A program made the position numbers and the translations under genes. The notes beneath the pieces were generated by a model, which had not been told where the DNA came from, did not search any database, and worked only from the letters and a program-made list of their open reading frames with translations. A stretch of 49,007 bases of DNA. Source: a bacterium (lineage in GTDB: Bacteria > Bacillota > Clostridia > Oscillospirales > Oscillospiraceae). Location: the NCBI GenBank assembly GCA_004562395.1, contig SFQY01000012.1, positions 1-49,007 on the forward strand. Direction: 5' to 3'. Below are positions 37,322 through 49,007 of the stretch, piece after piece; position 1 is the stretch's first letter, and the number at the start of each line of letters is the position of its first letter.

Positions 37322-40300
37322 ATGAAATATCGTATCCCTTCCCGGCTGCTGGCCATGCTGCTGGTGCTTTCCCTGCTGGTCAGCTGCTGCCCGGCGGTTT
37401 TCGCGGCGCAGACTCCGGAAGCTGATCCAATGTCAGAGACTACCTCCGGCACCACGGAGCCTGTGCAGGAAGAGACGGAACCTGAGACCACTGCCTCCGG
37501 CGAAACGGAGGAAGCCTCGGAGCCTGCGCAGCCCTCCTCGGAACCGGAGGAGTCCACGGATGAGGCAGACTCTGAGGAAACGGAATCCTCCGAAGAAACC
37601 GAGGCGCTGGAGGAGACCGAGATCGAGGAGACTATCCCCGAGGAGCCTGAGCTGCCCTATGGCCTGACGGGCCTGCCGGAGGACTATGTCCTCAGTGGGG
37701 AAGCCCTGGCGGCAAAGGAAAACATGGCGCGGCAGGGCGTTCCCGAAACCGTCGCCGGTCTGAGCGCGGGGGAGGACTATGAGCAGAACGTGATCCTGGT
37801 ATCCGCGGAGTCGGAAGAAGATGCCCAAATTCTGGCGGCGGCCTTCAGCGGCGAGCTGGTGTCCTGGGTACATGGGACGGCAAAGATCCGGCTTCTGACC
37901 GCCTCTGTGGCCGAGGCTGTGGCTGCCGCCGCGGATATGACGATCCCCCTGCCCGCGGCTTATCCCAACTATAAGACCAGGCTGGATCCCATGATCTCCT
38001 ATCCCATGGCCACCATGAGCCTGGAGGACGCGCCCACGGAGCAGACCTGGAATTCCTGGGTCCGGGAGAATATGGACAACCCCGACCCGGCACTTCAGTA
38101 TCCCGGCAGCTGGAGCTATCAGTGGATGCATGACACGGTGAATACTTACGCCGCCTGGGGCGTCACCACGGGCAGCAGGCAGGTTCAGGTCGCCGTCCTC
38201 GACAGCGGCATTCAGGAGGATCATCCGGATCTGGGCGGCAGAGTCACATCCTATGACGTCGGCCTGGGAACCGGGGACGAACACGGCCACGGCACCCATG
38301 TGGCGGGCATCATCGGCGCGACCATGAACAACGGAATCGGCGGCGCGGGCATCGCTCCCAACGTCAGCATTATGGGCATCCGGGTCCTGGATGAAGAGGG
38401 CTACGGCGAAGACTATGATATCATCAATGGTATTTATACCGCTGTGGACAACGGCGCCGACGTCATCAATATGAGCCTGGGCGGCTACTTCTACAGCTTG
38501 CTCTATGAGGAGGCCATCAACTACGCACTGGACCATCAGGTGACCGTTGTGGCAGCCATGGGCAATGACGGCAGCAATACCATAGAGTATCCCGCTGCCT
38601 TTGACGGCGTGATCGGTGTTGTTGCCACGGATCCCGCTGATGAGAGGGCCTATTTCTCCACCTACGGAACCTGGGCCGATGTGGCGGCTCCCGGTTACGA
38701 CATCTATTCTACTTATCCAGACAGCGACTATATCTGGATGAGCGGAACCTCCATGGCCTGCCCTGTGGTCACCGGCGTGGTGGCTCTGTACATCAGCGTC
38801 TACGGTCAGAAGAGTCCCGCGGAGATTGAAAAGCGCCTGGAGTCCACTGCCACCAAGGGCGGCAGTGACCTGGGGGCGGGTGTGGTCAATGCCGCGAAGA
38901 TGCTTTCGGAGGTTCCCCAGGAACCCGGCTTCCTTGTGACCGACGGCATGGGCAATACCGTGGATTCCGACGATTATGCCGGGGAGGCGCTGCCCTGCGA
39001 GAGCGTTCTGCGGTTCTACCCCCGGAATGGGGATGAAAACGACTTTATCCTTTATACGCTGGACGGAAAGGCCCCCAGCGTGAAGGACGGAAAGATCGTT
39101 AACGGCCTCCGCGCGGAGGGGGAGATCGACCTGTCGGCCTACGCCGGTTCCACCATCACCGTTAAGGCTGTTCAGGTCAACGGCCTGGGCATGGCGGGCA
39201 AGGTGCTGACCAGGAAGGTAGTGGTGGCGGCCAGCGTGCTGGTGGAGGGAATTACCATCAGCGGCCCCGCCAAGCTGGTGGCCGGCAAGAGCGGTGAGTA
39301 TACCGCTGTTGTGGCTCCGGCGGAGAAGGCCGACCAGGCCGTTACCTGGAGCATCGACCGGGAAAAGTCGGATGCGGCAATGGCCGCCGCGGCCATCAGT
39401 GCCGCCGGAAAACTGACCACCCCCAGCGGCAAGAGCGGCAAAATCGTGATCCAGGCGGTTTCCAAAGCGGATCCCGGTGTCAAAGCGACCTTCTCCGTTG
39501 TGGTGGAGCCCATCCTTCCCGTGGCGAAAATGACCCTGGACCGGACCAGGGCGACGGTTATGGCCGGCGACAGCCTCCAGCTGAGCATTGCCTCCATGGT
39601 GGATGTCAAGGGCAAGACCATCGATCCGGAGCAGTCCGGTGTCCGGTGGACCAGCAGCAACGCCAAGGTGGCGGTGGTGGATGAAAAGGGCTTGGTAACG
39701 GCCGTTGCCAAGGGCAGCGCCACCATCTCCTGCATGTCGCTGGACGGCAGCGGGAAAAAGGCCTCCTGCTCCATTACCGTGCTGCAGCCGGTGACCAGGA
39801 TCGAAATCACCGGCATGTATTCCATCGCCCCCGGCGCCAGCTCCACCTTTAAGGCGGCGGTTTACCCCTCCAACGCAAACAACCGAAAGATCAGCTGGTC
39901 CCTGACAGAGGCGCCCCAGGGGGTGACCGTCTCTGCCAGCGGCGCGGTCAGCGTTCCCGCCTCTGTGGAGGAAGGAGCCCGGATCACCATCCGGGCCACC
40001 GCCCAGGACGGCAGCGGCGTCTTCTGCGACTATACGGTGGAGGCCATTCCCAAGTGTACCTCCATCTACGCGGAGCTTGCCGGGTACGACGGACTTGCTT
40101 CCGGCGCTGTGTGGAATAAGCAGGGACAGGTCACCGCCGTGAATCTGTTCAATGTGGATCTGCCTGACGAGTATGAAACCGAGGACTATCCCGACAATGT
40201 GATCAGGCTGATCGCTTACACCACGGGCACCCAAAACGGCTCCTATGTGTCCTGGACCAGCAGCAATCCCGCTGTGGCCTCCGTGGAGGACGGCGTGATC

Positions 40301-41098
40301 ACCGCCCACAGGGAGGGCACGGCCAAAATTACTCTGGCCGCCATGGACGGCTCCAACAAGAAGGCGGTCATCACCGTCAAGGTCACCGTTCCGGTAGCTT
40401 CCCTTACCATTTCCACCAACGCTGCCAGAACGGCCTACGGCGATCTCTGCCTGACCTTCGGCAAGTCTGCCTCTCACAAGGTGACCTTCGCCAATACCTA
40501 TGGAAAGCCCACAAACAAGAAGCTTTCCTGGTGGTATGAGGTCTATGAGTATGACCCCGAGGACGAGGAATCCTGGCAGGAGGTGACGGACGTCTTCACC
40601 GCCAATAAGCTGATCTCCGTCAGCGGCAGCGGCAGCCTGTCTGTCAAGAAGGGCGTTGAAACATACTGGAACCAGATGCGCGCCGAAAGACCGAACCGGG
40701 AGCTGGTGGTGACGGTGTACGCCATGGCCATGGACGGCACCTACGCCACGGATTATCTGGATTATTTCATTGTCCCCGGGACTAAGACCATGAAGCCGGA
40801 GACCACGTCCATGACCGCTTATGCGGATTCGGCGGACTATGTGAGTTTCTATTGCGACCAGTACAACCTGTTCGGCGACGAATGGAACCATGGCTTTACC
40901 GTCACCAGCAGCAACCCCAAGGTGGCAAGCTTCGTGCAGATCTGGCCCAACGGCAACGGCTGGTATGAGGTGTGGTTCGCTACCGGTAAGCCCGGCACCA
41001 GAGGCACCGCAAAAATCACCGTGAAGACCACGGACGGCAGCAACAAATCCTTCTCCTTTACCGTAAAGGTCACCGCAGACCCGGCGCCGCTGGACTGA
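37322..41098 (+). CDS. Secreted subtilisin-like serine protease (S8) with Ig-like domains
   Basis: A 1258-residue exported protease. Order: signal peptide (about 1-29), a Glu/Thr/Ser-rich acidic stretch (about 31-110), propeptide (about 155-220), S8 catalytic domain (about 275-530), then several Big_2-like Ig domains (about 640 to the end; recurring 'WTSSN..VA.V..G.VTA...G.A.I'). The catalytic triad is visible: Asp294 (AVLDSGI), His323 (HGHGTHVAG), Ser477 (SGTSMACP), with oxyanion Asn415 (MGNDG). No LPXTG or other wall anchor is seen, so it is probably released or held by its Ig domains. The preceding lipoprotein gene, 83 bases upstream, resembles its propeptide and likely shares its promoter. 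Confidence 0.94.
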   Translation: MKYRIPSRLLAMLLVLSLLVSCCPAVFAAQTPEADPMSETTSGTTEPVQEETEPETTASGETEEASEPAQPSSEPEESTDEADSEETESSEETEALEETEIEETIPEEPELPYGLTGLPEDYVLSGEALAAKENMARQGVPETVAGLSAGEDYEQNVILVSAESEEDAQILAAAFSGELVSWVHGTAKIRLLTASVAEAVAAAADMTIPLPAAYPNYKTRLDPMISYPMATMSLEDAPTEQTWNSWVRENMDNPDPALQYPGSWSYQWMHDTVNTYAAWGVTTGSRQVQVAVLDSGIQEDHPDLGGRVTSYDVGLGTGDEHGHGTHVAGIIGATMNNGIGGAGIAPNVSIMGIRVLDEEGYGEDYDIINGIYTAVDNGADVINMSLGGYFYSLLYEEAINYALDHQVTVVAAMGNDGSNTIEYPAAFDGVIGVVATDPADERAYFSTYGTWADVAAPGYDIYSTYPDSDYIWMSGTSMACPVVTGVVALYISVYGQKSPAEIEKRLESTATKGGSDLGAGVVNAAKMLSEVPQEPGFLVTDGMGNTVDSDDYAGEALPCESVLRFYPRNGDENDFILYTLDGKAPSVKDGKIVNGLRAEGEIDLSAYAGSTITVKAVQVNGLGMAGKVLTRKVVVAASVLVEGITISGPAKLVAGKSGEYTAVVAPAEKADQAVTWSIDREKSDAAMAAAAISAAGKLTTPSGKSGKIVIQAVSKADPGVKATFSVVVEPILPVAKMTLDRTRATVMAGDSLQLSIASMVDVKGKTIDPEQSGVRWTSSNAKVAVVDEKGLVTAVAKGSATISCMSLDGSGKKASCSITVLQPVTRIEITGMYSIAPGASSTFKAAVYPSNANNRKISWSLTEAPQGVTVSASGAVSVPASVEEGARITIRATAQDGSGVFCDYTVEAIPKCTSIYAELAGYDGLASGAVWNKQGQVTAVNLFNVDLPDEYETEDYPDNVIRLIAYTTGTQNGSYVSWTSSNPAVASVEDGVITAHREGTAKITLAAMDGSNKKAVITVKVTVPVASLTISTNAARTAYGDLCLTFGKSASHKVTFANTYGKPTNKKLSWWYEVYEYDPEDEESWQEVTDVFTANKLISVSGSGSLSVKKGVETYWNQMRAERPNRELVVTVYAMAMDGTYATDYLDYFIVPGTKTMKPETTSMTAYADSADYVSFYCDQYNLFGDEWNHGFTVTSSNPKVASFVQIWPNGNGWYEVWFATGKPGTRGTAKITVKTTDGSNKSFSFTVKVTADPAPLD

Positions 41099-41112
41099 GG
41101 AAAAGGCAATAC

Positions 41113-41151
41113 AAAAGCGCCTGAGAACGAAAGGGTTCTCAGGCGCTTTTT
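41113..41151 (+). terminator. Terminator of the subtilase gene
   Basis: A 16-bp perfect stem (AAAAGCGCCTGAGAAC / GTTCTCAGGCGCTTTT), loop GAAAGG, then T. Confidence 0.92.
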
Positions 41152-41208
41152 CGGTTAAGAGGGGCAAAAAAAACCGAGGCGGGAGCCTCGAATTCGTGAA
41201 TTTTTGGA

Positions 41209-41237
41209 TTGACAAAACAGGCGGGAGGTGGTAAAAT
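41209..41237 (+). promoter_or_regulatory. Promoter of rpoBC
   Basis: -35 TTGACA (41209-41214), 17-base spacer, -10 TAAAAT (41232-41237). The leader to the rpoB start is about 150 bases; nothing recognisable is seen in it. Confidence 0.82.
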
Positions 41238-41395
41238 GATAGTCCATACTGTGGTACTGCGCCCATTTCCGGATTCTCATCCTGACATGGTCATTTTAGC
41301 ACAGGAAAAGGCGGCTGTCAAGGGGAAACATTGGAAAAATTGACAACTGCTCCAAGCGTATCATTAGCAACACACAATTCGAAAGAAAGGCTGTG

Positions 41396-43465
41396 ATGAT
41401 CCATATGGCAATGGTCAAGGACGTAATGTTCGGCAAGACCATGCGTAAGTCTTACGCGAAGTATGAAGAGATCCTCGAGATTCCCAACATGCTGAAGATC
41501 CAGAAGGACTCCTATCAGTGGTTCCTGGAAACCGGTCTGCGGGAGGTCTTCCGGGATGTGGGCACGATTACCGACTTCTCCGGCAAGCTGGAGCTTTCTT
41601 TCCTGGATTACACCATGGAGGATAAGCCCAAGTACACCATCGAGGAGTGCAAGGAGCGGGACGCCACCTACGCCAAGCCCATCAAGGTGCGGGTCCGTCT
41701 GCGCAATACCGAGACCGACGAGATCAAGGAACAGGAAATCTTCATGGGCGATTTCCCTGTTATGACCAACGGCGGTACCTTCGTCATCAACGGCGCCGAG
41801 CGCGTCATCATTTCCCAGATCGTCCGCAGCCCCGGTATGTACTATGGCCACGAGGTGGACAAGGCCGATCAGCATACCTATACCGCTACCGTGATCCCCT
41901 ACCGCGGCGCCTGGCTGGAGTACGAGACCGACAACTCCAACGTGTTCTGGGTCCGCATTGATAAGAACCGCAAGCTGCCCATCACCTGCCTGATCCGGGC
42001 TCTGGGTGTCCAGACCGATGAGCAGATCAAGGCCATGTTCGGCGAGGATCCCCGGATCCTGGCGACTCTGGAAAAGGACGCCTGCAAGACCCGGGAGGAG
42101 TCCCTGCTGGAGATCTACCGCCGTCTGCGTCCCGGTGAGCCTCCCACGGTGGAGACCGCCATTGCCCATCTGGAAGGCCTGCTCTTTGACCCCCACCGCT
42201 ACGATGTCAGCAAGGTGGGCCGCTACAAGTTCAACAAGAAGATGGACATCTGGAGCCGTCTGTCCGGCCAGGAGGCGGCGGAGCCCATCGCCGATCCCAT
42301 GACCGGCGAGATCCTGGTGATGCCCGGCGAGTTCATCTCCCGTGCCCAGGCTCATGAGCTGAGCCGGAGAGGCGTCAATGAGGCCGTGGTGAAGCTGGGC
42401 GACAGCAATGTCAAGGTCTTCTCCAACAACATGGTGGACATGGCCGGCTTCGTGGACTTCGATCCCAAGGAATACGGCATCAAGGAGAAGGTCTATTTCC
42501 CCGTGCTGAAGGAAATGCTGGAAACCGTTCCCGCCGGCGGCTGGAAGGAAGCCATCGCCGACCGGTTTACGGACCTGATTCCCAACCACATCATTGTGGA
42601 CGATATCATGGCCTCCATCAACTACCTCAACTGCGTGGCCATGGGCATCGGCACCCCCGACGACATTGACCACCTGGGCAACCGCCGCCTGCGTTGCGTG
42701 GGCGAGCTGCTGCAGAACCAGTTCCGCATCGGCTTTAGCCGTCTGGACCGGGTTATCCGGGAGCGTATGACCGTTCAGGATCTGGACGCAGTCACCCCCC
42801 AGAGCCTGATCAACATCCGGCCCGTTACCGCCGTGATCAAGGAATTCTTCGGTTCCAGCCCCCTGTCCCAGTTCATGGACCAGAATAACCCCCTGGCTGA
42901 GCTGACTCACAAGCGCCGTCTGTCCGCTCTGGGCCCCGGCGGTCTGAGCCGTGACCGGGCTTCCTTCGACGTCCGGGATATTCACTACACCCACTACGGC
43001 CGTATGTGCCCCATCGAGACCCCCGAAGGTCCCAACATCGGCCTGATCAACTACCTGGCGACCTTCGCCAAGATCAACGAGTACGGCTTCGTGGAGGCTC
43101 CCTACCGGAAGGTGGACAAGGCCACCGGCTTTGTCACTAAGGAAGTGGAGTATATGACCGCCGATGTGGAGGACGATTACTACATCGGCCAGGCCAACGA
43201 GCCTCTGGACGAGAACGGGTGCCTCGCCAACAAGCGTATCACCTGCCGTCACCGCAACGAGATCATTGAGGTGGACCGGAAGGTCATCGACTATATCGAT
43301 GTATCTCCCAGAATGATGATCTCCATCGCCACCTCCTTCATTCCCTTCCTGCAGAACGACGACGCCAACCGTGCCCTGATGGGCGCCAACATGCAGCGTC
43401 AGGCAGGCCAAGAAGCCCGGCGTGGTCACCGCCGTGTCCGCCACCGACATCACCGTGAAGTATGA
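41396..43465 (+). CDS. rpoB: RNA polymerase subunit beta, N-terminal part (frame broken near 43405)
   Basis: The first about 670 residues match bacterial RpoB in order: KYEEILEIPNMLKIQKDSYQWFL, the lobe domains, the rifampicin region SQFMDQNNPLAELTHKRRLSALGPGGL and PYGRMCPIETPEGPNIG-like sequence (here THYGRMCPIETPEGP). After NDDANRALMGANMQRQA the frame is lost: 19 unrelated residues follow, then a stop. The true sequence resumes in another frame at 43407. About 27 residues present in all RpoB proteins (the VPL...EAP..GTGME...DSG stretch) are missing. The start is ATG 41396 after AAAGAAAGG; nearby ATGs at 41405 and 41411 are possible. Cause: see findings. Confidence 0.9.
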   Translation: MIHMAMVKDVMFGKTMRKSYAKYEEILEIPNMLKIQKDSYQWFLETGLREVFRDVGTITDFSGKLELSFLDYTMEDKPKYTIEECKERDATYAKPIKVRVRLRNTETDEIKEQEIFMGDFPVMTNGGTFVINGAERVIISQIVRSPGMYYGHEVDKADQHTYTATVIPYRGAWLEYETDNSNVFWVRIDKNRKLPITCLIRALGVQTDEQIKAMFGEDPRILATLEKDACKTREESLLEIYRRLRPGEPPTVETAIAHLEGLLFDPHRYDVSKVGRYKFNKKMDIWSRLSGQEAAEPIADPMTGEILVMPGEFISRAQAHELSRRGVNEAVVKLGDSNVKVFSNNMVDMAGFVDFDPKEYGIKEKVYFPVLKEMLETVPAGGWKEAIADRFTDLIPNHIIVDDIMASINYLNCVAMGIGTPDDIDHLGNRRLRCVGELLQNQFRIGFSRLDRVIRERMTVQDLDAVTPQSLINIRPVTAVIKEFFGSSPLSQFMDQNNPLAELTHKRRLSALGPGGLSRDRASFDVRDIHYTHYGRMCPIETPEGPNIGLINYLATFAKINEYGFVEAPYRKVDKATGFVTKEVEYMTADVEDDYYIGQANEPLDENGCLANKRITCRHRNEIIEVDRKVIDYIDVSPRMMISIATSFIPFLQNDDANRALMGANMQRQAGQEARRGHRRVRHRHHREV

Positions 43466-44999
43466 CGACGGGGAGACCTGCACCCATCATCTGACCAAGT
43501 TCGCCCGGTCCAACGCCGGAACCTGCATCAACCAGCGGCCCATCGTGGTGGTGGGCGAGCGGGTGGACACCGAGCAGATCATTGCCGACGGCCCCTCCTG
43601 CTCCGGCGGCGAGGTTGCCCTGGGCAAGAACGTGCTTATCGGCTTCGTCACCTGGGAAGGCTACAACTACGAGGACGCCATCCTGCTGAACGAGCGTCTG
43701 GTCCGGGAGGATGTCTTCACCTCCATCCACATCGAGGAGCATGAGACCGAGGCCCGGGATACCAAGCTGGGTCCCGAGGAGATCACCCGGGACATCCCCA
43801 ACGTGGGCGAGGATACCCTGAAGGATCTGGACGAGAACGGCATCATCCGCATCGGCGCGGAGGTCCGTTCCGGCGATTATCTGGTGGGCAAGGTCACCCC
43901 CAAGGGCGAAACCGAGCTGACTCCCGAGGAGCGCCTGCTGCGGGCCATCTTCGGCGAGAAGGCAAGAGAAGTCCGTGACACCTCCCTGAAGGTGCCTCAC
44001 GGCGAGAGCGGCATCGTTGTGGATGTGAAGGTCTTCACCAAGGAGAATTCCGACGAGCTGGCTCCCGGCGTTACCAAGTCCGTCCGGGTCTACATCGCCC
44101 AGAAGCGGAAGATCTCCGTGGGCGATAAGATGGCCGGCCGTCACGGCAACAAGGGTGTTGTTTCCCGGGTCCTGCCCGAGGAGGATATGCCCTTCCTGCC
44201 CGACGGCACCCCCCTGGATATCGTGCTGAACCCCCTGGGCGTGCCTTCCCGTATGAACATCGGACAGGTTCTGGAGGTCCACCTGGGCTACGCTGCCCGG
44301 GCCCTGGGCTGGAAGGTGGCCACCCCCGTCTTCGACGGCGCCAACGAGAAGGACATCCGGGAGACCCTGAAGCTGGCCGGTCTGCGGGAGGATGGCAAAA
44401 CCATTCTGTACGACGGCCGTACCGGTGAGCCCTTCGATAACCTGGTCACCGTGGGCTACCCCTACTACCTGAAGCTGCACCACCTGGTTGACGATAAGAT
44501 CCACGCCCGTTCCACCGGTCCCTATGCCCTGGTTACCCAGCAGCCTCTGGGCGGCAAGGCCCAGTTCGGCGGCCAGCGTTTCGGCGAAATGGAAGTCTGG
44601 GCCCTGGAGGCCTACGGCGCGGCCTATACCCTGCAGGAGATCCTGACGGTCAAGTCCGACGATGTCACCGGCCGTGTCAAGACCTACGAGGCCATCGTCA
44701 AGGGCGCCAACATTCCCAAGCCCGGTGTTCCCGAGTCCTTCAAGGTCCTGGTCAAGGAGCTGCAGGCTCTGTGCCTGGATATCCGTGTCCTGGATGAGAA
44801 CGGCAATGAAATCGAGCTGAAGGACGACGATGACGACGACGAGATCGTTTACAGCGCCGACAACGACAACGAGACGGTTGTCGGCTCCACCGACGAGGTG
44901 CTGGATGCCGGGTTTATCATCGACGAGGATGGCCCGGAGGATATTATGGATGTATTCGGCGACCTGGAGGATTCCGGCACCGACAGTGACGAAGAATAA
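43407..44999 (+). CDS. rpoB: RNA polymerase subunit beta, C-terminal part (out of frame with the N-terminal part)
   Basis: About 530 residues of RpoB, resuming at AKKPGVVTAVSA and continuing through GYNYEDAILL, ARDTKLGPEEITRDIPNVGE, GRHGNKGVVS, NPLGVPSRMNIGQ, TGPYALVTQQPLGGKAQFGG and GEMEVWALEAYGAAYTLQE, to a normal acidic C-terminus. The first usable start codon in this frame is GTG 43422 and has no ribosome site, so this is not a separate gene but the rest of rpoB after a deletion whose length is 3n+2. It ends 12 bases before rpoC. Confidence 0.9.
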   Translation, partial: AKKPGVVTAVSATDITVKYDDGETCTHHLTKFARSNAGTCINQRPIVVVGERVDTEQIIADGPSCSGGEVALGKNVLIGFVTWEGYNYEDAILLNERLVREDVFTSIHIEEHETEARDTKLGPEEITRDIPNVGEDTLKDLDENGIIRIGAEVRSGDYLVGKVTPKGETELTPEERLLRAIFGEKAREVRDTSLKVPHGESGIVVDVKVFTKENSDELAPGVTKSVRVYIAQKRKISVGDKMAGRHGNKGVVSRVLPEEDMPFLPDGTPLDIVLNPLGVPSRMNIGQVLEVHLGYAARALGWKVATPVFDGANEKDIRETLKLAGLREDGKTILYDGRTGEPFDNLVTVGYPYYLKLHHLVDDKIHARSTGPYALVTQQPLGGKAQFGGQRFGEMEVWALEAYGAAYTLQEILTVKSDDVTGRVKTYEAIVKGANIPKPGVPESFKVLVKELQALCLDIRVLDENGNEIELKDDDDDDEIVYSADNDNETVVGSTDEVLDAGFIIDEDGPEDIMDVFGDLEDSGTDSDEE

Positions 45000-45011
45000 G
45001 GAGGCGCAGTC

Positions 45012-48707
<3,696 letters not shown>

Positions 48708-48715
48708 CCCCAAAA

Positions 48716-48746
48716 CCCGTCCGGGCCAGGCCCGGACGGGATTTTT
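48716..48746 (+). terminator. Terminator of rpoBC
   Basis: A 12-bp perfect stem (CCCGTCCGGGCC / GGCCCGGACGGG), one-base loop as written (a larger loop forms in practice), then ATTTTT, directly after the rpoC stop. Confidence 0.88.
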
Positions 48747-49007
48747 GCTGATTTGGAGAAGAAAAAGATTGTTTGGCTGAATAACGGAGGAACCCCGCGT
48801 AGGGGCGACCGCAAGGGTCGCCCCTACTAGCGTGTTAATGCCAAAACTTTATGTTTTCGTAGGGCGGGGTCATGACCCCGCCGACCCGCTGTAGATTGAC
48901 AACCCGTTTGTTGAATGGGAAATGTCCCACCCACATTATAGGCTTGTATGAATTCGCCGGTAGCAATCCTGTTTTGGGGATGGAACTGCGCAGGAGGGCG
49001 AATCAGC
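48747..49007. repeat. Intergenic spacer with two palindromic repeats
   Basis: No gene is seen up to the window end. GTAGGGGCGACC-GCAA-GGTCGCCCCTAC (48799-48826) is a compact relative of the MITE ends at 28156. CGTAGGGCGGGGTCATGACC (48858-48877) opens a copy of the end of the 114-bp core, cut short after GACCC; the following sequence is unrelated. Confidence 0.6.

Noticed and set aside
40800..41098. Cell-wall sorting signal at the end of the subtilase
   Set aside because: No LPXTG-like motif, hydrophobic helix or positive tail is present at the C-terminus.
41168..41190. Minus-strand terminator-like hairpin (CGAGGC-TCCC-GCCTCG then eight T) between the subtilase and rpoB
   Set aside because: It would end a minus-strand transcript, but no minus-strand gene is supported there; possibly a guard against antisense transcription, not called as a feature.
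41339..41370. Second TTGACA before rpoB
   Set aside because: The nearest -10-like TATCAT is only 13 bases away, too close for sigma-A; the upstream promoter at 41209 is much better.
43407..44999. Genuinely split rpoB encoding two separate polypeptides
   Set aside because: The second part has no ribosome site or sensible start, and a conserved internal stretch is missing from both parts; deletion or assembly error explains it better.

Overview
The window (about 49 kb, roughly 58% G+C by eye) looks like the chromosome of a gut Firmicute of the class Clostridia, most likely an Oscillospiraceae/Ruminococcaceae relative. The reasons are L27 with the cleavable N-terminal extension together with its protease Prp, a PPi-type phosphofructokinase, BlaI/M56 regulation, DUF5662 and NusG-domain-II proteins, sigma-A promoters with 16-17 bp spacers, strong GGAGG ribosome sites, and intergenic spaces packed with short palindromic repeats. 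This is inferred from protein families, not from a 16S gene. There are no rRNA genes, prophage, insertion-sequence transposases or CRISPR arrays.

Left part (1-8.4 kb, minus strand): an operon of two sugar-type ABC permeases, a HlyD-like adaptor, a MacB-PCD-like membrane protein and an OmpR-type two-component system, without a substrate-binding protein or an ATPase. Upstream of it lie two identical tRNA-Val(GAC) genes, then an ApbE flavin transferase overlapping a NusG-II protein.

Housekeeping block (8.4-18.8 kb): rplU-prp-rpmA, a GyrI-like protein, obg, an AraC regulator behind a promoter with a perfect palindrome, a TIGR04076 protein, an acyltransferase, and an overlapping YmdB / SbcD-like / YhaN-like set.

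Middle (18.8-30.6 kb): a BlaI repressor with its palindromic operators and a BlaR1-like M56 protease carrying an unusual extracellular region of about 670 residues; divergent PPi-phosphofructokinase and class II aldolase genes; prfC behind a 7-residue upstream ORF; DUF5662 and a glycosyltransferase-like gene; tRNA-Gln(CTG).

Right part (30.7-49 kb, plus strand): a galactose-type mglBAC operon with a structured leader and a translationally coupled InlB-repeat membrane protein; a NUDIX hydrolase; a PRTase-fold protein with a degenerate PRPP loop behind an attenuator-like hairpin; a lipoprotein that resembles the propeptide of the adjacent secreted subtilase; then rpoB and rpoC. As given, rpoB is interrupted by a small deletion/frameshift around 43405 that removes roughly 27 conserved residues. 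Because the gene is essential, an assembly or sequencing error is the first explanation.

The most unusual structural signal is in the spacers. Short arms of two types (CCAATTTATCGG...CCGATATGCACA, and TAAACGATC-like) sit as terminal inverted repeats around exchangeable palindromic cores. The same 114-bp core occurs at 22961 and, inverted, at 30246 inside different arms. A separate 303-bp element with 41-bp terminal inverted repeats lies at 28156.
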